Both the position numbers and the translations under genes were made by a program. This document shows positions 23,620-34,575 of a stretch of 64,000 nucleotides of DNA, one piece after another. How positions within the stretch are numbered: the first letter of the stretch is position 1; every line of letters begins with the position of its first letter. This stretch comes from Micropterix aruncella (lineage: Eukaryota > Arthropoda > Insecta > Lepidoptera > Micropterigidae): assembly GCA_944548615.1 (NCBI GenBank), contig OX155980.1, forward strand, positions 38,704,284 to 38,768,283. The letters run 5' to 3'. The notes beneath the pieces are model-generated. The model did no database searches, had not been told where the DNA came from, and worked only from the letters and a program-made list of their open reading frames with translations.

Positions 23620-24206
23620 AAGCTATTGCATAGCTTTTATCGCGGGCCTAGTAGGCCAGCGCGGCGACTGAATGAAGAAATTTCTTAACGAATATTAATG
23701 ATTTTAAACTGATAATTACGTCTAAACGAGTACTGCTTACGATTCGAAAAAAATATATGTTAAACAAGAACATTTTACTAATATTTGAATATTTTAGATT
23801 TTGTTTATATTACATAGTTTAATTAATTTGTGAAATTAGGTCTAACCGAACACAAAAACGACTACTACGCAAATACTACCTGGCGTATTATTGTGAAACC
23901 TGCACCATTTTAAAGACAATTTAATTATCTATCTCTTGATCTACGTTTTTTTCGAATAATCCGGTTTTTTTGCTTTATCGAATACAAAATTCGTGCGCGG
24001 CGCTCTATCGGAAGACGTTGAAATTATTCCGAATCATTTGCTTCCGCAGCCGCAAATGATTCGGAATAATTTCAACGTTTTCCGATAGAGCGCAGTTACC
24101 TGATATCAGAAGAAATAAAATAAATAAATAATTACTTATAATTGCATAAGTTGTTAAAAATGCTATGCAATAGCTTTACCGCGGCAGTCCCCGAGTGCCA
24201 CACGTA
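23620..24206 (+). mobile_element. A-family element, copy A3
   Basis: A 587-bp copy with both termini and the internal hairpin (about 24000-24092). It has a small duplication in the GGGCCTAGTAGGCC segment relative to the others. It sits directly against the ATTCGG tandem array that follows. Confidence 0.8.
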
Positions 24207-24217
24207 TTTTTTTTTCA

Positions 24218-24424
24218 TGGTATTCGGTATTCGGCCGAATAGTACGCAGTTTTCGGTATTCGGTATTCGACCGAATTGTAAGCAGTATTCGATATTCGGC
24301 CGAATAGTACGCAGTTTTCGGTATTTGGTATTCGGCCGAATAGTACGCAGTTTTCGGCCGAATACCGAATATTGAGAAAGGTGGCCGAATAGGCCGAATA
24401 CCGAATAGTACCGAATATTCGTGG
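24218..24424. repeat. Tandem array of self-complementary ATTCGGCCGAAT units
   Basis: About four copies of a unit of 40-45 bp containing GGTATTCGGCCGAATAGTAC and GCAGTTTTC, followed by inverted variants (GGCCGAATACCGAATA). The core ATTCGGCCGAAT is a perfect palindrome. Open frames on both strands here are artefacts of the repeat. Confidence 0.8.
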
Positions 24425-25004
24425 CATCACTAGAGTTAACCTAATTGGGCCCAAAAGACTGTTACCTCTAGTTCGCCATACCACAGTTGACTTATGAGAA
24501 GTTTACTTACCTCCTTATTACAGCGATAAGGCGGACCCACCGCAATAGTATTTCTATCAGCTTCCGTAGCAAATACCCAGATCGAAGCTGGCGAAAATGG
24601 TCTACGTGGAAACGCTTTTGTGATTCCAGAACTGCCCAAGTCAGCAAAGCAAAGACTTGGCAGGCAGCGTGCTGCTTCGTACAGACTCCTCCCCTGTGAT
24701 CAATAGATGGCGTCTGCTGATGGCGTTTTGGGGAGGGGCGCGTGCGCGGCTGGGTTCACGATAAGTCCTACTGACCAGACGCTGACAGGACATTAATTTC
24801 CACCGCCTCTTTAATTATAGCATATTAAGGGAGATGGATTGTCCGGGCGGACGCAGCGCCGCCGCCGCGTTGTATTTTCATTATAGCGATTCGCTAATTC
24901 CAGCCGTTACATCGCTCCCCTTTTTATCTATTACACTTCATAATTCTCTTCGCATCATGCACACAAACGCGGCGGACGTCATTGAAATCTGTTAAATGAG
25001 GTTT

Positions 25005-25580
25005 CTCAGGCCTCAAAGCTGGTGGACCGGTTTCTCTCGGCGGGATTGCATCCCGGCGACACAGGACGGTTTGCGCACCGTTCGGCGAAACCAATCGGTT
25101 GTGCATTCTGACTAATTGCTGAAGGAGTCTGGAGACTATGGAATGGAGTGGATGTTGACCTGTTGTCATGCCACTCTTGAAATTACCTTGGGCCAATCGA
25201 CCCCGTGTGGCACTACGGGCAAAGAACGCCCAGGTCCGCGATAAATTTTAATCGAATTACCGCTGTAATATAACAGGTAGAGGTCGCGTAAACGACTTCG
25301 GACCCGTAACCAGTTGGGAGGACGGAGGTATCCTGAAGGTTAATTCCAGACGGAGATATCCTACCAAAACGGGTAGTTAGGGGGCGAGACTGCCCGCTGG
25401 TTACCTTTCCCGGTGCCTCGCCGTAAGGCGTCGGTCTCTAACAGTCTCTGCTGGCGAGCTAGACCGTAGGTTGTCTTGTCTCTAGGTCTTGTATGCTCAT
25501 CCCATGGCTAAAAGAATGATTATATATCGTTATACCAGCCTGGGGTGACGGGATCGCCCGTTGTAGTCGACACCGCCCTA
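25005..25580 (+). mobile_element. S-family retroposed element, copy S4 (5'-truncated)
   Basis: A 576-bp copy flanked by a perfect 16-bp duplication CTGTTAAATGAGGTTT (24989-25004 and 25581-25596). It starts about 150 bp inside the S3/S6 type, at CTCAGGCCTCAAAGCTGGTG, and ends at GTCGACACCGCCCTA. 5' truncation combined with a perfect duplication is diagnostic of target-primed reverse transcription. Confidence 0.88.
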
Positions 25581-25596
25581 CTGTTAAATGAGGTTT

Positions 25597-26799
25597 TATA
25601 CGAATTTTCTATGGATGGCATGTTTTTTTATGGTTAGTCTTTTGACATTTTGACAGTTCACTTTTGAGATTCACACAGAAATCTGTGTAATATTACAAAA
25701 CATCTAAAAAAATCTATTTCTTTTTATTTTATTTTATTTCCATAAATATTTCTATTAAAATTGAAAGTTTAAAATTCTTGTATTAGTTTGCTTATTCGTG
25801 TGACTCTAGGTTTTTGTGAATATTTTAAATTGTTTTCACGGCATTCTTCAATGTATTATTTTATTTATCATTACGCAGTATTTAATTATATGTATCTGAG
25901 CTTACCTTAGTGCGGACGTTTCGTGCGATCCAGTTAGGTCAGGATTCATTAATATGTATCTGTTACTATGATTTTTGAGAAATAAAGAATTTGAATTTGA
26001 ATTCAATTCTTGAATTTCCTAATATTCAAACATTTCATATTGTGTTGTTTGTATTTGTTTTTTTATCGAGTGATAAAATTGCTTCAGAGCTGTAAAAGGC
26101 GCGGACAGAGGTTTGTTCGAGGTTTTGAGCGATTTTCAAGCGATTCTACTATGAAATTGTCTCAAATGTTGATTGATGGCACTTTCAGAGGAGATTACGA
26201 CCCAACGTTTTGCGATCTCAGGTTGTAATTGATCCTATGTCGGGGCGCAGGAAATCCAATCATAAAATCATTACGTGCTGGGCATTTGTGATTTAGTGCA
26301 GTGTGCTGAGGTCTTTAGGAGTTTCGTCCACGGTGGCGGCATTCTAGAGACCTGGAAAGCTGCAATTTGACAACCGCTATCCCATACTATAAGAAAGTTG
26401 TGGTTAATCAAACCTCTTAAGCGAGCAAGCGAAAGGGAAACGACATGGCAGAAAACAAATAAGACTCGGCAAACCGTTGAAAAGTTTAATGCCGACGTAT
26501 TTCGGGCATTATCTGAAAACCTCATTTTGAAGACGTGGTAATTCTATATTGTAATTCTGTCGTTTATAATTCTGTCGATTCTCTATTTATAATATCTGTA
26601 ATTCTCTCGTGCCATGTTTGTTGTATTCACCGAGAAGCTAACCTAACCTAACAGTGTTAAGGTGACGAAAGATTTGAATCGTCGTCAACAGCTTTCTAAC
26701 TGAGACATATGGTTTAATGCATATTTTCGTAGGGAGAAAAGTTTTTGACGTTTGCTCACGGTACATTGACCCCCAGAATATTATTCAATTTAATATGCT
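25597..26799. other. AT-rich stretch, no recognised gene
   Basis: No gene recognised. The two longest frames (26010-26228 + and 26525-26271 -) are short and without motifs. The AACCTAACCTAAC run near 26639 is common insect simple sequence. Confidence 0.4.
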
Positions 26800-27471
26800 T
26801 TAGAAATATGAGTAAAGTATTATCGTAATATTATATCGAAAAATTATAAATGAAGGAAGTAAAAAAATAGACACAGCGACAATAAATACTGCCACCACAA
26901 GCTTGAACAAAAATATAGCATATTGAAATACCTTTTTCAAATCTAACGTTTTATTTTTAAAATCTTTACATAAAAAATACATTACTGATCGTTGGTCAAT
27001 TTTTTTAAGCAAGTATAAGTAGAACTGAGACACTCGTTTCAAATTCTCTGTTCGCAAATTTTGTTTTGGTTGTAAGAGATTGTCGTATGATAATAAATCC
27101 GCTAATTGTGAAATGTCACAACAAGAAGGATAAACAAACGAACAAAGAGGCAATCCAATATCCTCACCCTTCCACTTTCCTATATTCCTATATTTCCTAT
27201 ATTTTCTAGTATACTGGTCGTTTGCTTTATATTTCCCTCCCTTTCTTAAGGGCAGGTGCTCCTCAATCTTAAAAATGTTTCCTACCGCCTCAGCAGCACA
27301 GCAATACATCAATTTTTGATTGGGTACTGGTACACACTGCCATACGCCAAAGATGTACATATACATCCAACACGTACCCGGAATAGTAACTAAATTGATA
27401 ATTGCTGCAATATGTGGATAATGTTCGCTCCTTCCACTAATTCCACAAGGGGAGTGAGCTGTCGTCCCTCT
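26800..27471 (-). CDS. Unidentified 223-codon open frame, possible exon or element gene
   Basis: The frame is open on the minus strand from just after a TAA at 27474-27472 to the stop at 26800-26802. The first ATG is at 27366, giving 188 residues. A hydrophobic segment precedes that ATG (HIAAIINLVTIPGTCW), a basic middle follows (TRKYRKYRNIGKWK), and a strongly hydrophobic segment lies near the C-terminus (LVVAVFIVAVSIFLL), so a membrane protein is possible. I recognise no family. In DNA of this composition an open run this long is unlikely but not impossible by chance. It could be an exon, a gene of a mobile element, or noise. Confidence 0.3.
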   Translation of the reverse strand, partial: RGTTAHSPCGISGRSEHYPHIAAIINLVTIPGTCWMYMYIFGVWQCVPVPNQKLMYCCAAEAVGNIFKIEEHLPLRKGGKYKANDQYTRKYRKYRNIGKWKGEDIGLPLCSFVYPSCCDISQLADLLSYDNLLQPKQNLRTENLKRVSQFYLYLLKKIDQRSVMYFLCKDFKNKTLDLKKVFQYAIFLFKLVVAVFIVAVSIFLLPSFIIFRYNITIILYSYF

Positions 27472-27585
27472 TTAAACAGAAACATTATACGGGTTCGTTT
27501 TTACGAATTACTCTATTAAACGTCGTTTAAAGCGAGTACTATTCAGTTTTGTTGAATTACACGTTGCAGGTTATATGCGGGTTCA

Positions 27586-27631
27586 GGGACTCTTACCTTA
27601 TAAGTACTGTGGTACTTATAGTAAGAGTCCC
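27586..27631. repeat. 20-bp hairpin with 4-nt loop
   Basis: GGGACTCTTACCTTATAAGTAC (27586-27607) pairs with GTACTTATAGTAAGAGTCCC (27612-27631), with loop TGTG and a 2-nt bulge. The stem is too short with too tight a loop for a typical pre-miRNA. Confidence 0.75.
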
Positions 27632-27779
27632 AAAATCAGTAATCAGCATCATGGGGTACCATTTAATGTCATTAATTTATTCATCCACGTCGATTGCCTT
27701 ATTATATCAACGCAAGAATATGCACGAAAATCCATCATTGCATTCAAAGATATATGTATGTATGTACATAGGCATGCAC

Positions 27780-28540
27780 AACGCAGTCGATCGTAGAAAT
27801 TGGCCGATTGTACGAATCGCTCCGCTGAACTACGGTGTTGAGAGTTCTGCGAGACGTTACGTGAGAGTATTCGCGAATTCCGGAAATATTTTTATCATTT
27901 CGCTTAGTTGTTGAGTCAGACGGTCGCTCGGTCTGAAAGTCGCGGATGCACCGTCGACGATGTCATCGACACACGTTCGCGATATAGTGGACACGACTTC
28001 AGGCCCGTTAACAACGCGCGGGTTAATTCGATCTTTGAAATAAAATATGTAGGTAAATTCACTGTATAAAAGAGGGTTGGCTTAAAAAACCTTCTATTAA
28101 TATTTTAAAACCAGATAGCTAGGTAAACAAATATTACGGCATTAGTACATACTTTATTATGCGTGTACCCGGATACTACGATACCGAATGGATCAAGCAA
28201 AGGTATAAATGCCAAACCACAATACTAAAATAACTCCCTCATTAGTTTTTTTTTCAATAACATGGTTACTATTTGCCGGTATGGCAGACAGGTAATTGCT
28301 GTCCGCGACAGCACAGGTGTCTCTACCCACATACCTTTAATGCCACCTGGGAAAATCCATCTTTAATTTATTTATTTATTTTTAGGAAAACCAACAGCTA
28401 ATTATAATTTAACAAAAAGACGGAGTGGGATAACAGAGAGCCAATTAAAGGTTTTCCCTTTTAAGTAACGTTGTAGAAACATATGTGACCTTTCAATTTA
28501 AGCTATTGATTAAAAATCATCAAAATTTCTATATTTTTTT
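27780..28540. other. Intronic stretch with GC-richer start and possible LINE tail
   Basis: The first 250 bp are CpG-richer than their surroundings, but no exon is supported. Sequence 28257-28440 contains TTTATTTATTTATTTTTAGG, which on the minus strand reads as a (AAAT)n tail after sequence resembling LINE 3' ends. That identification is weak. Confidence 0.3.
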
Positions 28541-29115
28541 AAGCAATTGCATAGCTTTTATCGCGGGCCTAGGCCAGCGCGGCGACCGAATAAAGAAATT
28601 TCTTAACGAAAATTAATGATTTTAAACTGATAATTACGTCTAAACGAGTAATGCTTACGATTCGAAAAAAATATATGTTAAACAAGAACATATTCCTAAT
28701 ATTCTTAGCTTTGAATATTTTAGATTTTGTTTATATTACATAGTGTAATTAATTTGTGAAATTAGGTCTAACCGAACACAAAAACGACTACTACGCAAAA
28801 ACTATCTGGCGTATTATTATGAAACCTGCACCATTTTAAATATAATTTAATTATCTATCTTTTTATCTCCGATTTTTTTCGAATAATCCGGTTTTTTTGC
28901 TTGATCGAATAAAAAATTCGTGCGCGGCGCTCTATCGGAAGACGTTTAAATTATTCCAAATCATTTGCTACCGCAGCCGCAAATGATTCGGAATAATTTC
29001 AACGTTTTCCGATAGAACGCAGTTATCTGATATCAGAAAAAAAAATAATAATTGCATAATTTGTAAAAATGATATGCTATAGCTTTACCGCGGCAGTCCC
29101 CGAGTGCCACACGTA
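28541..29115 (+). mobile_element. A-family element, copy A4
   Basis: A 575-bp copy with both termini; the 5' motif reads AAGCAATTGCATAGC, a one-base change. The internal hairpin arms (about 28926-29018) are preserved with few mismatches. Confidence 0.8.
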
Positions 29116-30683
29116 TTTTTTTTTATTTTAATTATTTTACCTGCTGTGCAGGCAAGGGTTGTATGCAGTACCAGTTCTTTCTAATACACATTTTATGTAA
29201 GTATGTTTGCGCTCTTGTTGCAGTTTGTCAGTTATTTTTTCTGACTAAACGTTAATTTTCAAAAGGCTACCTTACAAATGAATATAAATGAAATTTATAT
29301 TATTTTCTTAATTCAGCCGATTCGAATCGTATGACATATTTTTTGTTACGATTTATTAATAAAAAATAGGATTATATTCTGCGAAAGCTAGAACAGTGTT
29401 TATTTTACTTATTATTTTAGCTATTAGTGTTCTTTATTATTAAGGATAAAAGCGCCAGCGGTATATAAGGGCCAGGAGATGGCATGATCGCTTCCGGTTT
29501 TTTCGAATGATGACCGATGTGTCACATTCATAATTGAACATCTTTTGAATTACAACTAATAGATCGATTTTGATATTATTTCTGTATGAAATGGAAAAAA
29601 CAAAATCATTTCCAATGTAATATGTATACACCCTTGAATTAAAAAATAGATATTTGAAAACAATAAAAATCAGGCAATTGGAAGAAATTAAAATGGCCAG
29701 TTTTTTTTAATGAAAAATTACTGTTTTTCTTAAGTCTGTATATACATTTCATATCATTTGCACGTGCAATGGACAAATTATCATGAACTTTGAAATTAGC
29801 ATAAACAACTTATAAAAATAATATTTACTAGTATTACTAATGCTTATGGTTTTACAAAAATTTCTCAACAAAATTGAAAGTTTATTAAATCACGTCGCGC
29901 AAACTCAGCTTCAAATCTTATAAGACATATAAATATTCCGCTTGAAATAGAGAATAAATATAAAAATATGTGGGGTGTAATCATTCCTGGGTTGATATCC
30001 GATTTATCGCGTCGCCTCGGCGGCGTCGCCAAGTCCATCCCTTTCATCGAGAAAAGCTGCGCATTGTCATTGCCAACGCCAGCATTGTGCCCGTCCGCGA
30101 GACCGACACTAGCCTAGAACCACATGAAAAATATGATATTTTCTCTCAAGCAAGGCTGCAGTCACATCGCCAACGTTCAAAATTTGTTTCGAAAAACCTT
30201 GAGGAAAATGTGCAAATCGTTGAAGTCATTAAGTTTTTCATTAACAATAAATATTACAATAATATCGAAACATAACAATCACATGTCCTATTTTAACCGG
30301 TTAAAAGTTATTGTATAAACGGGTTTATATTAAAATTAAATATAAATATATATTTATATTTTCACAAATGCTCACATTCTAATAACTGCATGTTATCATC
30401 ATAACTCAATGTGGTCTTAGGAAAAAGTATATTGAATTACTTAATATAGGTGAATTAAATTACCAGGTATAATATAGCACGAAGACTGAATACACGTATT
30501 TGGCCATTGCCTCTCTCTCTCTTCGATATGGCGCCGCGCGGCTAAAACCCTCGTGACGTCAGATTTGCGCGTTCAGCCGCCCGTTTTTAAAATCAAAGGT
30601 TAAGGACTTTATTTGAATGCTCATGACGTTGTTATTACTTATTCAATTCTAACCAAACCTATTCTGAGTACCCAAACCGGGTA
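29116..30683. other. AT-rich stretch, no recognised gene
   Basis: No supported gene. A + frame of 101 codons (29970-30275) overlaps a minus frame in a locally GC-rich patch (29995-30110). Neither shows a known motif. Confidence 0.35.
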
Positions 30684-31799
30684 GGGGAGCGGAGGGTATT
30701 ACGGTACACCTAAATTTAAACGGCTGTAATAAATTTATTTGTTTACTCAAGCTGAAGCCTAATTATTTCAAAATTAGTCTATTTGTACACTTTTTAATTT
30801 TATAAAAATTGAACGGACATATAAGGAGTATTCTTTTTTTAAACTTGTTTGTACGGTATTGCCCGAACCTTGCGGTTAATATCGTACACTTTCCCTAGAA
30901 TATGCTATATAATGTTTTGTGTTATTTTACAAAAAAAAATGTTCTCATGATTTTTTTATTGGAATACAAAAAATGATACAATACAATGACACAATGAAAT
31001 ACAATTTTATTGGAATACAATTACGTACATATACAATTACCTATTAAAGGAATGCATTATTTTGTTTTTTTTTTTTGAGTACTCACGAACAGAGCGCCGC
31101 AAAATATTTGGTGTCTGACTATAAAATTCCTTGGCCAGAAGAATTATGTGCCTCTTTATATCGCCTTCTTGAGCAGCTGTAAACACCGGGGTTCTTCCCA
31201 TGTGAGTAATTAAGTTCAAATCATCTCTTTTTGCATGATTCGAAAGTGACATCACTGAATGCCGTACAACGCAGCTGTTGCCCTCAATGTAGCCCTACTG
31301 CGTATGGCTCTGATTGCGCAACTTTATCTTTCGTGATGACCACGAACATGTCTTTCTCTGAGCCATCTGAAACAATATAAAAATATTCCATGTAGCACCA
31401 GCAACGATGCCGGGTAATACCGTACATTGTACGGCATTACCGAAATACAACTTTAGACATTGTCGCCTTTTTGTCACAAAATCATGCACAATTAACTTGC
31501 ACTATAAACATTATTTAAAAACACTTGACGAAAGAAATACACAAACATCACCAACTAAATACGTCACAAAATTTACTCAGTTTATTTCTCGATCCCGGAA
31601 ATCACAATGACGGAGCGCGAAATCACTCTACTACCGCTCATGTCGCCGTTTGTGGGCCGCATGACGGGCCGCTTCGATTGAGGTCTCTATATCGCTAAAC
31701 CTACGCGTAAGATAAGGACAAACGTATAAAACTAGTTGCGTTTCATTCAAAATCTGATGTACGGTATTGACCGCTGTACGGCAATACCCTCCGCTCCCC
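30684..31799 (-). mobile_element. Pogo-like DNA transposon, non-autonomous (1,116 bp)
   Basis: The termini are inverted repeats: GGGGAGCGGAGGGTATTACG at 30684 and the complement of GGGGAGCGGAGGGTATTGCC at the other end (31799). Each is flanked by TA (30682-30683 and 31800-31801), the target duplication of the Tc1/mariner/pogo superfamily. Extra subterminal copies of TACGGTATTG/CGGTAATACCGTAC (about 30851, 31413, 31759) look like transposase-binding sites. Inside on the minus strand is only the N-terminal, DNA-binding part of a transposase, so it cannot move itself. Confidence 0.78.
31037..31366 (-). pseudogene. Truncated pogo/Tigger-type transposase N-terminus
   Basis: It begins with an ATG at 31366 (MAQRKTCSW). 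After a stop or frameshift it continues as AKRDDLNLITHMGRTPVFTA, then EFYSQTPNILRR. The GRxPVFxxxQE plus LxxxFYxxTPxxLR pattern is that of the CENP-B-type DNA-binding region after an HTH in pogo/Tigger-like transposases of animals. The frame ends after a lysine-rich run at 31037. The DDE catalytic domain is absent, consistent with an internal deletion of the host element. Confidence 0.65.
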
Positions 31800-31801
31800 T
31801 A

Positions 31802-32229
31802 CTAAGAAAAATGAGAACTATATATTAAAGTATATTTAAAAAAATAGTTTTCACGGGAATACTACATTGCTTTGTTTGTAATTTTACAAAAATATGGATC
31901 CCTCCATAGTCGCGCAGTGTAGATACAGCCTAGCGTCCTCGAGTAGAGTTTGAATCAAGTACCTATACTTAGTTGTAATACGTATACTTACTCTAAAGTT
32001 GTCTGTAAGCCTGAGTATTGCTTCCACATTTGTTAGTTTTGAAAAGAAGGCTTAATCGTCTTAAAGGATGACTGAAACGCGCTCATAATATACACAATGA
32101 AGCTCTATGCGCCAGTAAATATTTTTTACTGCGAATACGGGGAAACTACTACTAAAGCAAACAGACTCTCAGCATACACTTCCAGACCCAGTATCTTAAC
32201 TCGCTGGAGCTATTTAGATGATAGATAGG
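31802..32229. other. AT-rich stretch, no recognised feature
   Basis: Nothing recognisable between the pogo-like element and the Jockey-like relic. Confidence 0.4.
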
Positions 32230-32880
32230 CCATGTCCCCTCTCAGTGATAGCTCAGTAATCCCCTCTTTGCACAGCGGGGGGATAAGCGATACTTGCATC
32301 GCTTCTGGACCCAAGATCGGTGTCCGGAAGCTAAGCGTCGCTTAGACTAAGAAAGCTCTAGCCTGCAAGATAAGTTGCAGACGCACACGGCCGAGTCGTG
32401 GGAGCAATTTCCCGTCTCGATAGGCGACGATATGCCACCCATCTACAAGCCGAATCGTCGCCTGCTGTGTACGTCTTAACCAACGCGGCCACTACTGGAC
32501 TCCACTATGAACATCCGCTACGTCGCCAAGGACATAGCGAACCTCTTCGCGGACCACCTGGAGAAGATCCGCATCTTTCGCAAGGTGGAAGACCCAGACC
32601 ACTATAGGACGGTCCGCCACCACCTCGCTGCGGTGGAGGAAACCCCATCGGAGGACAGCGGAGATATTTCACCGATAACTCCGGCTGAGCTCCATCGTCC
32701 ATCGAATCCAGCGCCTCAATCTGAAGAAGGCACCTGGCGCCGACGACATCGGTAGCGGCGCGCTACGACGACTACCGCATCGCCAGCTTCCGGTCCACGC
32801 AGGATTCTTCTATTCGCTCAATTCTTCATCATGCCCATTGCATCTCAAGTTTTTGTCTAAGAATAATGCGAGAAATTTGT
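32230..32880 (+). pseudogene. Jockey-like LINE fragment between endonuclease and RT
   Basis: A GC-rich coding-like segment. Frames joined across stops give HRFWTQDRCPEAKRRL, HTAESWEQFP, IRYVAKDIANLFADHLEK, DPDHYRTVRHHLAAVEETP and KAPGADDIGSGALRRLPHRQ. This order (linker, FADHLE, PITPAELHR, KAPGADDI) is that of Jockey-clade ORF2 just before the reverse-transcriptase fingers. Stops near 32478 and frameshifts near 32705 disable it. Both the 5' endonuclease and the catalytic RT core are missing. Confidence 0.7.
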
Positions 32881-33622
32881 GCATGCTGTGACATTTGCCC
32901 GACAGTCATTCGCTATTGTTATTATTCTTTAATTGTTAAATATAAGCTATTCGTCAACGTTCTTGGAGGACTTAAAAAGCGAGGGTAGAAGAGAAATATC
33001 ATGTAGAAAGAGAGGGTTCTATAAACTAATGAGAAAAAAAGATTTATCATATTGCAATGTTAAGCGTCACGAACAGATACGTACATATTGCGAGTTATAC
33101 AATTTCCACGTTATCAGCGATAACACACTTTCGTCACTCGGTACAAACACTTCTTTATTATTTTCGTGTGTGTATTTGGGCCTCGAAAAATATGTTCTCA
33201 TAATAAAAGGCAGCTAGCAACTGTTGCATATACGTTTTGTGGATAAGCTTTCGAGATTAAGTGCTTTTTTATATTTGTAATCGCGCAGTTTTTTGTACTG
33301 AACTTAGAACTATCTTATAGAATTTTTGTAGCTACATCAGGTGTAATAACCGATTACGCACCAAATATTAGTAATCCGATACAAACCAAATGATGGCCTT
33401 TGTATATCATTGTAGACATGCCGTTAGGTTTCACTGATAAGTTTTCTGAAGAACGAAATCATACACAATTGTACGATAATTTTTTGATGAAACAAGACAA
33501 CTTTAAGTACAAATCGGACTGACATAAACGAAACTCAAGGTAATAATGAGATAGATAGATAGAGGGGAACACGTCGTTAAATAAATTTTACTGATTTAGA
33601 ATCTCCTTATTAAACTAAAAAA
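32881..33622. other. AT-rich stretch, no recognised gene
   Basis: A + frame of 94 codons (32933-33217) has no known motif. A short GATA run is present near 33551. Confidence 0.4.
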
Positions 33623-34213
33623 TACGTGTGGCACTCGGGGACTGCCACGGTAAAGCTATTGCATAGCATTTTTTTAACAACTTATGCAATTATAATTATT
33701 TATTTATTTTATTTTTTCTGATATCAGATAACTGCGCTCTATCGGAAAACGTTGAAATTATTCCGAATCATTTGCGGCTGCGGAAGCAAATGATTCGGAA
33801 TAATTTAAACGTCTTTCGATAGAGCGCCGCGCACGAATTTTTTATTCAATAAAGCAAAAAAACCGAATTATTCGAAAAAAATCGTAGATAAAAAGATAGA
33901 TAATTAAATTATCTTTAAAATGGTGCAGGTTTCATAATAATACGCCAGATAGTATTTGCGTAGTAGTCGTTTTTGTGTTCGGTTAGACCTAATTTCACAA
34001 ATTAATTACACTTTGTAATATAAACAAAATCTAAAATATTCAAAGCTAAGAATATTAGGAAAATGTTCTTGTTTAACATATATTTTTTTCGAATCGTAAG
34101 CAGTACTCGTTTAGACGTAATTATCAGTTTAAAATCATTAATTTTCGTTAAGAACTTTCTTCATTCGGTCGCCGCGCTGGCCTAGGCCCGCGATAAAAGC
34201 TATGCAATAGCTT
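33623..34213 (-). mobile_element. A-family element, copy A5 (inverted)
   Basis: A 591-bp copy in the opposite orientation to the other five, with both ends (TACGTGTGGCACTCGGGGAC at 33623 and GCTATGCAATAGCTT ending at 34213). Its hairpin is the best preserved: the arms around 33733-33826 are nearly perfect. With A6 it forms a large inverted pair. Confidence 0.82.
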
Positions 34214-34575
34214 AAAAACAATGTTCAGTTCTTCAGCTTATACTAACGTCTGCTTATTACTCAACAAACGACATTCCAATATTAAATTGCTAATATTGTC
34301 CTATCCTCGAACAATATTGGTTGACAAACTTCACCCAGTTTATTCAAATTGACCACATTATATTTTAGTGTATCAACTTCCTACTGAGTACAAATATCGT
34401 ATTACAAAGGCGATAGTAACTAATGGTGATTATTATTAGGCCGTTAGGCTATTGTTTATGCTAAAAAATAAAAGAATATTTGTTGCTATACTAAAGCTGA
34501 AATCTTAGAAAACAAAGAAAGAAAGAGCAATTAGGATCTGCTAATCCACAGTGATTCAGACTAAACCTATTTTTT

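Noticed and set aside
24215..24484. Opposed frames with repeated FGRIPNTE-like peptides
   Set aside because: Both read through the ATTCGGCCGAAT tandem array, whose self-complementarity opens frames on both strands.
27586..27631. microRNA precursor
   Set aside because: The stem is only ~20 bp and the loop 4 nt, shorter and tighter than normal animal pre-miRNAs.
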